This document shows positions 23,357 through 35,100 of a stretch of DNA of 64,000 nucleotides, in pieces. Below the pieces are notes generated by a model. The model saw only the letters and a program-made list of their open reading frames with translations. It ran no database searches and was not told where the DNA came from. Numbering within the stretch: the first letter of the stretch is position 1; each line of letters starts with the position of its first letter. The position numbers were made by a program, and so were the translations under genes. Origin of the DNA: Paragyromitra xinjiangensis (taxonomy: Eukaryota > Ascomycota > Pezizomycetes > Pezizales > Discinaceae); NCBI GenBank assembly GCA_038503065.1, contig JBCAMK010000013.1:124001-188000 (forward strand), read 5' to 3'.

Positions 23357-25738
23357 TCACACCTCCACACCTACACCCACACCCCCTGCCCCAACCCCAA
23401 CCACCCCCTCAAACTTCCCCGCCACATCTAAAACCCTCCCATCACTCCCCCCTCTCCCCAAAAACGTGACCGAAAACGGCATCCGTACTCCCCCAAGTTC
23501 ATACCACCCCGCCGGCACCGCAACCGCACATAAATCCAACACATTCCCAAAATGCGTAAACGTGCCCAACACCGAATTCAACCTAATCGGATCCTGCACA
23601 ACCTCTTCAACCGTGAAATGCGTCGGCGTAGTCGGAACCACCAACACATCAATCCCACTCTTCCGCAACGGATTAAAAACCACCTCATTAACCTTCCTTG
23701 TAAGCCTGCAATAAAAAAAAGTCAACACCTAAACCCAAATTTCAAAACCCAAAGGTAAACCTACACCGCCATCTTCTTCAAATCCCTAAACACGTCCTCT
23801 CCTCCACTCCCCCTCGAAAGTACATCCCCAAAAATCTGCCTAATAACCGGATGCAGTCCTTCCTTCTCCCTCTCATACCACTCTCTCCCGCTCCCCGGCA
23901 TCGCCGCTAACCTCTCATTCACCAGCGTACCATCATACAATAATCTCCCTGCGTCCTCAAACAGCTCCCAGTCAACCTCAACGACCTCTCCTCCCGCCTC
24001 CTGGAGTTTCGCAACAGCTTCATAAAACAGTCGTCGGAACGCCGGCGTACACGCCGCTACAGCCTCCTGCGGGGGTATCGCGAAGCGAAACGACCGCGCG
24101 GCAGGCCCCGTCGCGTTGATATGGTATAGCGGGAGGGAGTGTGGTGGTTTCGAGTATGGGTCTTCGGGGTCGTACCCACGGACGTAGGTCCATACTTTTC
24201 TAACATCCTTGATCCCGCCACGACGGGTAGCCATGAAGGAGATGCAATCGAGGGATTCGCAGGCTTTTACGACACCGGAAAAGGAGACGGTTCCTTTAGT
24301 TGGTTTCCAGCCGACGATGCCATTGAAGCCTGCAGGGACGCGGCCGGAGCCAGCGGTGTCGGTTGCGATAGCGAAGGAGACGAGGTTAGCGCCGGTGGAG
24401 ACGGCTGCGCCGGAGGAGGACCCGCCGGATATGTAGAGGTTGTTGCAGACGGAGGTGGGGATACCGTAGGGGGAGCGACAGCCGGTTAGGCCTGTTGCGA
24501 ATTGGTCGAGGTTGGTTTTGCCGATGAAGATGGCGCCGAGGGATATGAGTTTGGTGTAGATTGCGGAGGAGCGGGATGGGATGTGGGATAGTGGTGGACA
24601 GGCGGTTGTGGTGGGGATTCCGGCGACGTCGATGCTGTCTTTGACGGAGAAGGGGATGCCGAAGAGGGGAGGGAGGGATGTACGGTCTGGATATTGATCT
24701 TGGAGGGCTTGAGCGGCACTGATGGCAAGGGGTTGCGGGACGAGGTGGAGGAATGTGGATGGGGTGGTGGAGAGATGAGTGTGAATCTTTGCGTAGAGTT
24801 CTGTGATCACGGTTACTAGAGAGATGCCAGAAGTATATGATGCACGCAGAGAAGTTAGGTCTAAGGCACCATCCCAACCTTTAGGTGTCGAGGGTGGTGT
24901 TTCGGAGTCTGTGACGTTTTGAGTGGGTTCACCAGTAATATAATCATCGAATGTATCCAGAAGTGCACTGAGCCGAGGAACAACGAAGCCAAAAAGCCCT
25001 TGAGACCAATGGATCATGTCCAATGATGAACCCTTAAAAGCATCGTTGTAACCAGCTGTGCAGTCTCCGACGATACCTGTCGAGGGGAATAGTTAGCTTA
25101 AGTTCATACCATTGAAACCCCTCTGGTGTACAAAATAGCAAAACTATAAACTTACAGCACTCAAACCCCCGATCATTGGCCTCTCTTACAGTTGTAGTCA
25201 CACAGCATTCAGTTGTTACGCCCCCAACAATAAGATGCGTGATTCCCCAAGCAAGCAATTGTTCATGGAGTGTAGTATTCCAAAAGGCCCCCTTCCCCGG
25301 TTTATCGATTACTACCTCCCATGGCTTTGCACTGCACTCATCTATCAAATCATGTCCATATTCCCCTCTAACCAGCAATCTCCCTAATTTCCCTCGATCC
25401 CCAATGACATTACTATGCTGTTCCGAATCCGGTGCAGCTGCCTGCCGAACAAGTTTCGATGACGGACAGTCCGAGAGGTCAGGCAGATGTCCCTCGCGTG
25501 TATGGAACACTGGGAGACCTGCTAGTCGGAAAAGTTCCAGAAGCTTATTACAGCTGGAGATGATTTCTTGAACAGCTTTCAGGTTTGAGCCAGACTGGAG
25601 GTCGCCAAAACCAGAAGGGCAGAGGAAGTCCCGCTGCATGTCAATCATGAGAAGCGCGGTGGACGCTATAGGGAAAGTGTAGGCATACGGCTTCGCAGGC
25701 ACTGTCAATGTCACGGGTTGCGGCTTAGAGGTCCCCAT
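23357..25738 (-). CDS. fused isochorismatase-like hydrolase + allophanate-hydrolase-type amidase, 747 aa
   Basis: Predicted bifunctional ureide-degrading enzyme. Exons 25156-25738, 23765-25076 and 23357-23705; donors GTAAGT and GTAGGT, total 2244 nt in frame. Residues ~1-220 are an isochorismatase-family cysteine hydrolase: D33 (MIDMQRDF), K146 (VIDKPGKGAFW) and the Cys of GVTTECCV (C179). This motif set and REANDRGFECC resemble biuret amidohydrolase/RutB-type enzymes. Residues ~250-700 are an amidase-signature domain: Lys ~340 (FSVKDS), GGSSSG at ~412-417, nucleophile Ser ~438 in DTAGSGRVPAG, and VKACESLDCISF, features of allophanate hydrolases. The separate C-terminal allophanate-hydrolase domain is absent; the end is a Gly/Val run. 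Both activities in one chain suggest biuret (or a related ureide) to allophanate to ammonia, an inference. Its divergent neighbour is an NCS1 permease. Confidence 0.88.
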
Positions 25739-26863
25739 GGTGGGAATATGATAAATTCAGCGTGAAGAGGAGAAGCAATAGAAACACGTTTCGGGTATAA
25801 AAACCGGCGATTGTTTGGTGTAGCAACTCAAGCTCAGCATCGGCTCTCCCGCCAAACCAGAATTGCTGGAATATATAAGAAATAAAATGGAATACAGTGC
25901 GGGGTGGTCTCGAGCCGAAACCCCCCTATGTTCTCCTAATGCAGGAATCGTCAGACTCCTTCCAAATGGCGAAAAGTGCACCGAATAAGTTTCCCGAAGC
26001 GGACCTTCAGCCTATCGTGAGACCTGAATAATTAGAAGTTTCTCCCCGACGCCGTGAATTCCGAGCGGAGAAGCCCAGGATGGAGGTCCATGGATCGAGG
26101 TTCCACAAGGGAGACTTGAATGTTAAGCACCCAGCGACAGGCCGAAGGGCCAGGCCTACGGGAAACGCAGGAACCATTTACAACGGCCCCCATCTAACAA
26201 ATACGGCCTAAGAGCAGGACGCACTTGGGGGATGGTGAGCATACAAGTACATAATATTTTGATCGATGGGGGGAGGGGAAGTGAATAGCATGCGAGATCG
26301 ATATGCGATAAGACGAACCCGACGGGCCGGAGGCGGGTTTCGGGCTTATCGATAAGGCAAGCGACAGAAAGCCACTTCTTCCCCACATTGCGCTGAGACA
26401 CATCAACGAGGCCTCGTCTTCGCCTCTTATCAAGCAATCACGCCCGCGAAGCGTTCGGTTGATCGCTCGTCTCAGTATCTTTGCTCGCGCCCACTCCACG
26501 GCAACCTCCACGGCCGCCGCCACAGCCGCAGGGCGTGCCGATGGGCATATAAACGCTCCTGCCCACGGCCAACTGGGCATATCATCGGTACTGCCGCCAC
26601 CGATTGGCGTTATTCGTTCTCGTGCACTGATTCATGGCTTAAGCGAGAGAACGAGAGTGAGTAAGTGATTAGACGGCATGCTATCGAATCTCTGTCTAGC
26701 ACTTTCGTCCGAGCGTTAGGGTAATGTGCTATCGTGATGAACTGTTGTATATATATGAATACAAAATGCCTTCCCGATCCATTGATCTCAGTACTTCAGT
26801 CGGTCAGAGTGATCTTCTAGGCGCTGCTCAAACAGTTTCATAGACCACCGATAAACTAGCAGC
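25739..26863. promoter_or_regulatory. shared divergent promoter region with multiple GATA sites
   Basis: The 1.1 kb between the leftward hydrolase fusion and the rightward permease. GATA-type sites read GATAAA at 25750-25755, GATAAG at 26307-26312, the back-to-back palindrome CTTATCGATAAG at 26345-26356, CTTATC at 26426-26431 and GATAAA at 26850-26855. Fungal AreA/NIT2 factors bind HGATAR, often as close pairs, to derepress nitrogen-catabolic genes. No supported gene lies in the interval; a minus frame at 26194-26580 has no family features. Confidence 0.6.
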
Positions 26864-29646
26864 ATGGCTCTATCATTCCTCTCCCCATCGCGATTGAAGC
26901 AGAAGATCCGTCCGCACCTTCACTGGCGCGTGCCTTATGAGGCAGGTATCTATGGGAGCAGTGCGAAATGGAGCAACAAAGGTCCTCTCCCTTAGATACA
27001 TTGATGTGAATGGTAGTTGAGTAGAAATAACTGACAGAATGACTAGACCTTGACCCGGTGCCTGTCGAGCTTCGAACCTGGGGTGGGAAGGATTATTGGG
27101 CTTATTGGACCTCTGATTTGCTTGCTCCTCCGCTCGCATCGACTGTCAGTACGGTCATGACGACTCTGGGGTTTACAGCAAGGGAGACAATCCCACTGGT
27201 GTTTTTTGGGTTCCTGATCTGTAGCGTTGTTGTGACTTTAACTGGGAAGGTGAGTTTACATGTTAGCGATAGATCAACATGCCAAGCAGAATACTTGGGG
27301 TGATCAGAACGATTCAATTCTGAATTCCCTTATTAATTGGATTAACTCAACACTAATATAATTCTCACAGATGGGTGCGAAATACCACGTAGCATACCCC
27401 GTTCTCGTTCGCGCACCCTTCGGCATGATAGGAAGCTACCCAGCTATCGTAATCCGAGGTACCTATTCCCCACTCTATACCAATGATAGTTCTAACCATA
27501 AACCAACAGCCTTCGTCGCACTGATGTGGACCGCAATCCTCTGTGTCCAAGCCGGTGGTTTCCTGCAAAACTGTCTCGAAGCCATCTGGCCCTCTTTCAA
27601 GAACTTCCCAAATAAGCTCCCCGAGAACGCAGGCATAGATTGTGTGTTCCCACTGCACCGAGTAGGGATAAATAACTAATGTTGAGTAGCTGCCGGACTG
27701 CTGTGTCTCATGATCTATTGGATCTTTCAAACTTGTCTTTGCTTGATGCCGATTCAAAAACTGCGGATATTGTTCCTGGTCAAGGCGATTATTGTCCCGC
27801 CGACGTTTCTGGCGCTGTTCTTGTGGGCTGTTATGTATGTGGTCCTTCCCTTGATCAGTTACACCGGGACTTGTTCCCATGCCACCTACCTCCTTAGGCT
27901 GCTCAACACCTAGTAGGACAGCTGGGATGGGTACAGGTAAAGTGAAATCAGGGTAAAAAACTTACACCGAGAACAGCGTAACAAAGGGCGGTGGGGAACT
28001 CGTGACGGGGAAATATGTCCTTCAGACCAATATGGGACTCGCCTACTCTGTACTGACAGGGCTGAACGTGATGATCGGATTATTCTCCTCTATGGCCGTT
28101 AACATGCCGGTACTTCACTACTCCCCTCTTTGTACTCACCTTAATCCCCTTTCTAATCCTCTACAGGATTTCGGTCGCTTCTCCAAAAACAACCTCGCAG
28201 GCGGCCACCAGTTCCTCGCACTCCCCATAGTCGGCACCCTTGGCGCACTAACCCCAATCTTCGTCACCAGCGCACACACCCAGATCTGGGGCGATGTAGA
28301 ATGGTATATGCCCGCCATAATCGGCAAATTCGACAGTCGGGCCGCAAAGTTCTTCACCGGAGCAAGCTTCATACTCGCTACTATCGGGAACCAGATTGCT
28401 GCTGGGTACGTGCACACTCTCAACTTCAGTAGGAAATGGACCTGACAAGTAGTGGATATACAGGTCTTTCCCATTCTCAAACGGTGCGTGATGTGGTTCG
28501 ACTCGTACGTTGCAGGTTTGTTTACTGATCATTGACCAACCAACCATAGATGTCAGCGGAATGGCACCGAAATACATCAATATCTTCCGCGGGACAGTCT
28601 TTATTTCCCTATTCTGCATAATCTCCGTAAGTCCCTACTACCAAACAACCCCCGAAGTAGTTCTGACGATCATTACCCCACTAACCGACTTTTCACGTGA
28701 CCAGACACCATGGAACATAATCCGTAACGGCGCTGGCCTACTCGCCTTCCTCTCTGGATACAGCTGCATGATGGGGCCACTGGCAGGAACGATAGTAAGC
28801 GATTACTACCTGGTCCGTAGACAGAAGCTCGATATACGAGAGCTGTATAGAGACCACGGTATATACTGGTACAGCTACGGATTGAACTGGCGCGCCTTTG
28901 TCAGCTTCATGTTGGGGTTTCTGCCGACGCTGCCAGGGCTCGCACAGAGTATTGGGGGAGCGGGGGTGAAGGTGGGGGGTGCTTGGAAGGTATGTTAGAG
29001 GAGCTCTTCATTTCGTTATTTTTGCTTTTTCGATGGACGCATTGGCGGAATACTGGGGGTCATTAAGGGTCCCCACCCACACCAGGCTGTTACGCACCGG
29101 TGCGGTGGACGGGTGGCGATCGTTTTTTGTGTGATCGTTGGTTTGTCAGGGTCTCTATCTGTCTGACCGTTCTGCGGCCCTGCGTCGGAGACGAGTTGAG
29201 AGAGGTCGGGCCGAGCCGAGGTGTGAAGTTGAGTTACCTACCGGATTTGAAAGACATGATCGGGGATCGCTGATGTTGCGATCTGACGATGTGTGGGATC
29301 ACGGTTGCATGTGTATTTGATAATACTTAATTTACGCTACGAATAGGAGGGGAGGAAGATGATTGATTTTTTTTTCTGCACACGTGCTAACGACGGGGGG
29401 TGGGGACAGCTTTACTCGTTTGCGTGGTTGTTTGGGTTTACGGTTTCGGTTCTCTCGTACTGGTTCATTTGCACGTATGTTTCTCCCCCGACGGAGAGTC
29501 TGGTTGAGGTCGCCGTACTACCTCCGGGGAAATGCGACGAGGCGCTGGAGGATGCGGAACAGGGGTCTTCAGGGAAAGCGGCAGAGATCGCTGTTGGGGA
29601 GAAGGCACTGTCTGCTTCAGGGAGTCGGGATTCTCCTACGTACTGA
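26864..29646 (+). CDS. NCS1-family permease (uracil/allantoin/ureide type), 558 aa
   Basis: Plasma-membrane nucleobase:cation symporter-1. Eleven exons: 26864-26981, 27047-27249, 27371-27458, 27510-27641, 27690-27834, 27977-28109, 28167-28405, 28464-28483, 28550-28626, 28705-28989 and 29410-29646; total 1677 nt in frame, all introns GT-AG. Family landmarks: NKDLDPVPVELRTWG before TM1, GAKYHVAYPVLVRAPFG, the loop LPENAGID leading into MIYWIFQ, IIVPPTFLALFLWAV, FPFSNDVSGMAPKYINI, GYSCMMGPLAGTIVSDYYLVR and the late LYSFAWLFGF. Length and order fit Fur-type members. Oddities: a 20-nt exon 8 and a 420-nt last intron. Head-to-head with the fused hydrolase, suggesting it imports that enzyme's substrate or precursor (uracil, allantoin, hydantoin or another ureide); the substrate cannot be told from sequence alone. 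Confidence 0.92.
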
Positions 29647-32117
29647 ATTGGGATGGTTGGTAAAGGGTTGGCTGTGTATGGATTACTGGTTTACGAGTTC
29701 TTTCTTTTGCTTCTTTAATTTTGTTTGGGTGGCTTGTGGGGAAACCCGAGGGTGTGATTCTGTTGTACCCATTTTATTTTATTTTCTCGGTCTAATTGTG
29801 CTAGGGGGGGGTTTGGGCTTCACGTTTAGTTTGCTTTTTGAGAGAGAGGTGTGGATAGTGATATTTGGTTTCCATGTTCTTTTTTTAGGACAGAAAAAAG
29901 AGGAGCAATCAGAGAAACATCGAGCAAGTTGGATTTTATGACGGACACTAACTGCTACAAGGAGATACACGTTTTTTTATCAAGTGGAACGAAATTTCGA
30001 TTGATTATGTGACACAATCCCGTGTGATTCGCTCAGAGATCTGGAGATACAGAACGGAACCGGACAAGGGTGAGCCCGTATCGAGATTTATAAGAGAAAT
30101 GGGGTATTTATTTATTTATTCTGGAGGCACAGATTGTAGACATGATAAAGGGGAGGAGGAATGGAGGAGCGCCAAAGGGATTATTTTAATTGTTGTGGGG
30201 AAGCAGGCGCGGCATGCGCAGGATAAACGATGGGACGCGAGGTGACGTGATCAGACAGACAACCCTTTCTTAGCTGCCGAAGACGAAAAGGAACGGAGAC
30301 CACTCTACGCCTTCGGGGCTGTCGGGAAAAAAGGTACAGAACGAACGTGAATATGTATGTACGAGGTACAGCGAATACGCTACACTGGGATAGGTTATGC
30401 TGCTAGATATCCATCCCCTTGCTTGCCCTGGCAGACAGACGACAGACAGACAGACAAACAGATCCTCCCCTCCTCCTCCCCATCGCCAAAAAGTAATTCC
30501 GCTGCGGACGTCCCTCGGTGACAGAGGCTTGTCTACGGCTTTATGTAATTTTTCCGCTGCCAGATAACTTGCAAAGTCTCGGAGCCCCAGCCATGCCGTT
30601 TTGGGTCCGTTCCTTATCTCTACCCACACCCGGAAAATAACCGCTATCAACAAACACCTCCAGCCCGAAAATGCGAGATAACCAATATTCCTCATCCCCA
30701 TCAGCCAGCCAGCCACCTGTGGAGAGGTGAGTGAGCGAGCAAGCAGCCTTTGTTCTGCTCCTGCTTACCACCTCTCCCCTACCCCACGTTTTCTTTTCTT
30801 CTTCCTCTTTTCTTTTCTTCCTTCCTCTTCTCGATAGATTCCTAAGATCGCCGTCGTGTGGGGGAACTGGACGGGTGGGGTTGTCTGGGTTTTCTCCAAT
30901 TCATCTGTCGCTCGTTCATACCTCTCCATACTGTCTCTCCCTGTCTCTCCCTGTCCGTCTTCTGCCTTTCTGCTACCCTGGAAATAAGGACTTTGTTCGT
31001 CGACCAGGTGAGGGTTTTAATGTTTTCTTGTTCTCTCCGAATGCTCCCGTGCTCTCTTCCCTCTTTACCCGTATCTTCTCGAGTTGTTGCATGTCAACTC
31101 AGAACACTCCACTGACAACTCTCGTCTGATCCCCCTCGTGAACAAAGGCCAGATAGGGGAAACTCAGTGCTGTAGCAGAAAACAACCGGTGTGATACAAC
31201 AGTACAAACCCCTTCTTCAATCTGCGTATGTAGCCACACCGCATACATACATACTTTCGTATATTCATACATCTACATGATATAGAGATACCCAGAACAG
31301 CTCCCGTAGCAGCAGCAGCACACAGACAGGTACGTTACATGCTCGTACAATTGTTGTCGTCAACGTTGTTGGCTTGCCGTGAACCCTCGTGCTCATATAA
31401 GCTCTGTGGTCTACACAGGCTTCGAGTGTGTGTTTCCGGGTTCTCTTGTAGCGGTTCCACTTCCGTATCGTATCTCCAGAGTACATACATAAAAGCCCTT
31501 AGCCTCATCATCATCGACAGGGACAAGGAAGGGCTTATCTGCACACTCCCTCATCGCTCCCATTTTTGGACGTTGCTCCTCTCTTCTCCCCCTGTTCGTC
31601 TATCTGCCCCCCCCCCCCCGGTTTAGGTGTACCTCTCTGTGGCCCTTTTCCGAGAAGCCCGTAATCCTGGGAATCGGAGAACTATAATTCCCGTACCGTA
31701 ATCTAATCTACCAATTGTCTGGTTTGGTTTACACTGCGATAAGCTCAGGACAGAGTGCACAATCCCCCAACACACGACCAATTCACTTCCTTTCCTTCAA
31801 TCTTTTTCACTTCCGTCATTCCCCCCCTCTCCTCTCATCCGATCTCTACGTGTGCGCTGCCTTTTCAAACACATCGTTTTGTCGTTTATCTATTTGCCAC
31901 GATACGATTCGATACGATACGATACCCCATATACGTTCCACTCACCGGCGAATCCTTGCAACGGGAAATCACATCTTAAGGGTTCGGTCAAGAGAGCTGC
32001 ATGAGACTTCATTCCACGTCTAACTACCGATAACTTCGTTTTTTCAAAATACACAAACAAATTCAAAAGAACAATAATAACGGAATTCATTGAATTCCTC
32101 ATCCTCCACGACAGGCT
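29647..32117. other. intergenic/long 5' region of the TamA-like gene
   Basis: About 2.5 kb. Contains a (CAGA)n patch near 30431-30460, C/T-rich stretches at 30775-31080, a poly-C run near 31608-31619 and GATAC repeats near 31900-31925. No coding frame with recognisable features. Long pyrimidine-rich leaders are common before fungal regulators, so much of this is probably promoter and 5' UTR. Confidence 0.5.
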
Positions 32118-35100
32118 ATGAGCATGAAGAAGTCGGGCGAAAATGGGGGTAGCGGTAATGGCATTAGTAGTAGTGGAGCGACAGCAGTCGCTACAACTGC
32201 TGGAGCAACAACTACTACTAATGCTACCACCAGTACCATCACCAACACCACCTCTGGCTCTTCAAGTAACACTGCTCCTGCCAACACATCAACCACAAAC
32301 GGTTCATCCTCCTCATCTGTCACCCCTCAACCTCAGAATCCTCCAATGAAAACCAGTGGCGCAGGCAAATCAACGGGCGGTTCCAGCGCTAGCGGCGAGA
32401 ATGGCGTGACTCGGGGTCGCAGAGACAGGCCGTGCGATGCGTGTCGCAGACGCAAAAGCAGATGCGTCATGAACGAAGGCGCTGAGATATGTGTTCTTTG
32501 CCAGTTCCATAGCCAGGAGTGCACATTCGTGCAATCCCCGCAGCCGCGGAAGCGGCGGTTGGCATCGACCAGTGCGCAAGGTTCCGAAGAGCAAACTATC
32601 AAGAAGCGGTATGTTGCTTCACATCCTAATATTTGTGCGAACCGACAGAATGGGGAATATTTTTTCATGAATATCCCGGATTCTCCATTTTCCACAAATT
32701 TCATATTTTTTCTTTCTTCCTGTTGATTGTCAGCCTTCGAAATTGATGGTGCAAAACTCACCTCCGGGACTCTCCCTAGAAGCAGATCCACCGAGCCGGA
32801 ATCTCCGCAAGAGATTCGCGGCACCGTTCCGGTAGACGATTACGCCAACCTACGCGGGCCATCCCTCCTCAAGGAAACTCTAGGGCTCCAAAGCCACCGA
32901 CATTCGCAGTTGATAGGTCCGACCAGTGAATACGAGTCCTGCTTGATAGATCTTTGTCCTTTCGACAGCAAGGACGAATACTCGCTTGCCTCGACTGGTC
33001 GATCATTCCGCCGGGTATCCGATGAGACAACGTTCCTCGTCTTCCCCGACCACCCGACTCAGAACCACGGGGAAATCTTCGATGACCTAGATGCAATAGA
33101 GCGAGTTGTCGCGCCGCATGGGGGAGCGCTTATTAACCTATATTTTCGGATCGTGCACCCTTCGTTCCCGATCCTGCATAAGAAAGTATTCCTCGAAAAG
33201 TACTCTCGCACTCACCGGGAGTTCTCACCTCCACTGCTAGCCGCGGTTTATATTCTTGCTCTCAACTGGTGGAGCTACGACCGCGATCTCTCCCCGCAGA
33301 AGAAACCCGATGTTACTGCGCTCGAGAAACTCGCCTCTAAGACCATCGCCGACGTCATGCACCGGCCGAAACTGTCTACCGTCCAAGCCGGTTTGCTACT
33401 TCTACAACAGCACTCAGACCTCAAAGGTGGATCATGGGCACTAACAGCCCAACTAGTCGCAGTCGGGCAAGAACTCGGCCTCCACCTCGATTGCACGACT
33501 TGGAAGATCCCCCCATGGGAGCGCGGTCTTCGGAAGCGTCTCGCGTGGGGTTTATTCATGCAAGACAAATGGGGGGCGCTTACACACGGGCGTCCATCCC
33601 ACATTACTAAAGCGAATTGGGCAGTCCCTCCCGTTCACGCTGACGACTTCCCGGAGCGCGCAGAAGACGAATCGGATGATGAAGGGGGGTCGTCGGAGGT
33701 TGAGAAAGGTCGGATGTTGTTCGAGCAGATGATCATATTGAGTGGGATTATGGCGGATGTGTTGGAGACATTCTTTACGCTTGAGGCGCAGAACGGATTG
33801 GGGGGACGTGGGGGCACGAGTAGAGTGTTGGAGAGGGCGAAGCCGATTCAGATTAGGCTGAAGGAGTGGTTTACGAAGCTGCCGGAGTGTCTTAGGATGG
33901 ATGCGACGAGGGTGAGGAAGTTGTCGTCTAACGGTTAGACTCCAGTGCTTGACTTTTTGTGCGCTTGATACGGTATTTCGCGGCATTGCGAGAACAATTG
34001 GGAGGCACGGTATCGAGTTGTGAGCTATGAACAGGAGGATTCCCTGGATTGGTATCTTACCTGGTGGGGAAGCCAGAATTCCGGGGAACCGCCACTTTTT
34101 GGAGATCTGTGAGAAATTTGGGAAGCTAAGGTGGACAGCGGCACTTGGGTATCCATAAAAAGTGGTGGTTCCTCAGATGATAGGTTTCCCTATCGGTTTC
34201 TTCGCCTGTACTGAGCTCCCGTGGACAAGTGGGGCATTCACAGTTGAGCTGTTTCAACGATCTGGGGGACGGTTCTAGATCGAGCGGTATTGGCGGCGGA
34301 ACGCAATTGTGAGGTCAGCGAGAAGGCCAGCTGTGAATGCCCCTAATTTGGTGATATCGGCTGTATTCATTGCCCTAAAAGCCAGTCGAATTTCAAGCCG
34401 CAGGAGTAAACAGACAGGCTATCACGCGTAAGAAGGGATCACTCAAAGAGACAAAGAACGGAAGAAATGGCGGTAGAAAGGGTGCCTTTCGATCCGTGGG
34501 ATCCGGTTGTTCTGTTTATTCCCGCGACTTGAAGTTCGTAGTGGACTGACGCAAATCTCCTTCCCATCTTAATGTACATCGTTCCCGGAGGAGTTCTCGC
34601 AATGCCGTGAAATACGGTATATCCTTCCCTTTAAATGAGTTCCTGACGATTCCTGCAGGCTACCTCCACCTCGCATACTTTGCGACCGAAATAACTCTCC
34701 ACCGCCAAATCCTCCGTTCTCTCAGTCCTCCAACAAATGTCGACCCGTACCTCCTTCACATCTGCCGTTCAGCTGCTAAAACACGCTTGATTTCTGCTAT
34801 GGACTTTGTGAACCGACTGAAACCCGAACACCTTCAGTCATTCTGGTACTTTGCGTCGAAGGTTAACTTCGCACTGATCGGGACGTTCGGATCGTTGCTT
34901 TGGGCGACATCACCGAGCACGCAGGAGGCAGAGTTCTATAAGGCACGACTTAGTGAGTATAGGTGGACGCTCCGTGTTTCCTCGCGAGGTGCAGAGTTCA
35001 TGGAGTATGCAGTTGGGGTGTTGGATGCATCTGCGGGGCATCCGCAGCAAGAGCAGTTCAAGAAGAGGGGTCTCGGAAACGTGACACCTGGATACACTTC

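Noticed and set aside
26194..26580. 128-codon minus frame in the divergent promoter
   Set aside because: Ala-rich start and low complexity, no conserved motif, and it overlaps the GATA-site region.
27635..27690. GC-AG intron in the permease (donor GCATAG at 27632)
   Set aside because: A canonical GTGTGT donor at 27642 keeps the frame and gives the family motif AGIDSAG before MIYW, so the rare donor is unnecessary.
33934..34658. Group I intron or TPP riboswitch in the TamA-like gene
   Set aside because: It has normal GT-AG ends and I could not find group I core elements or the TPP aptamer consensus; kept only as a stem-forming spliceosomal intron.
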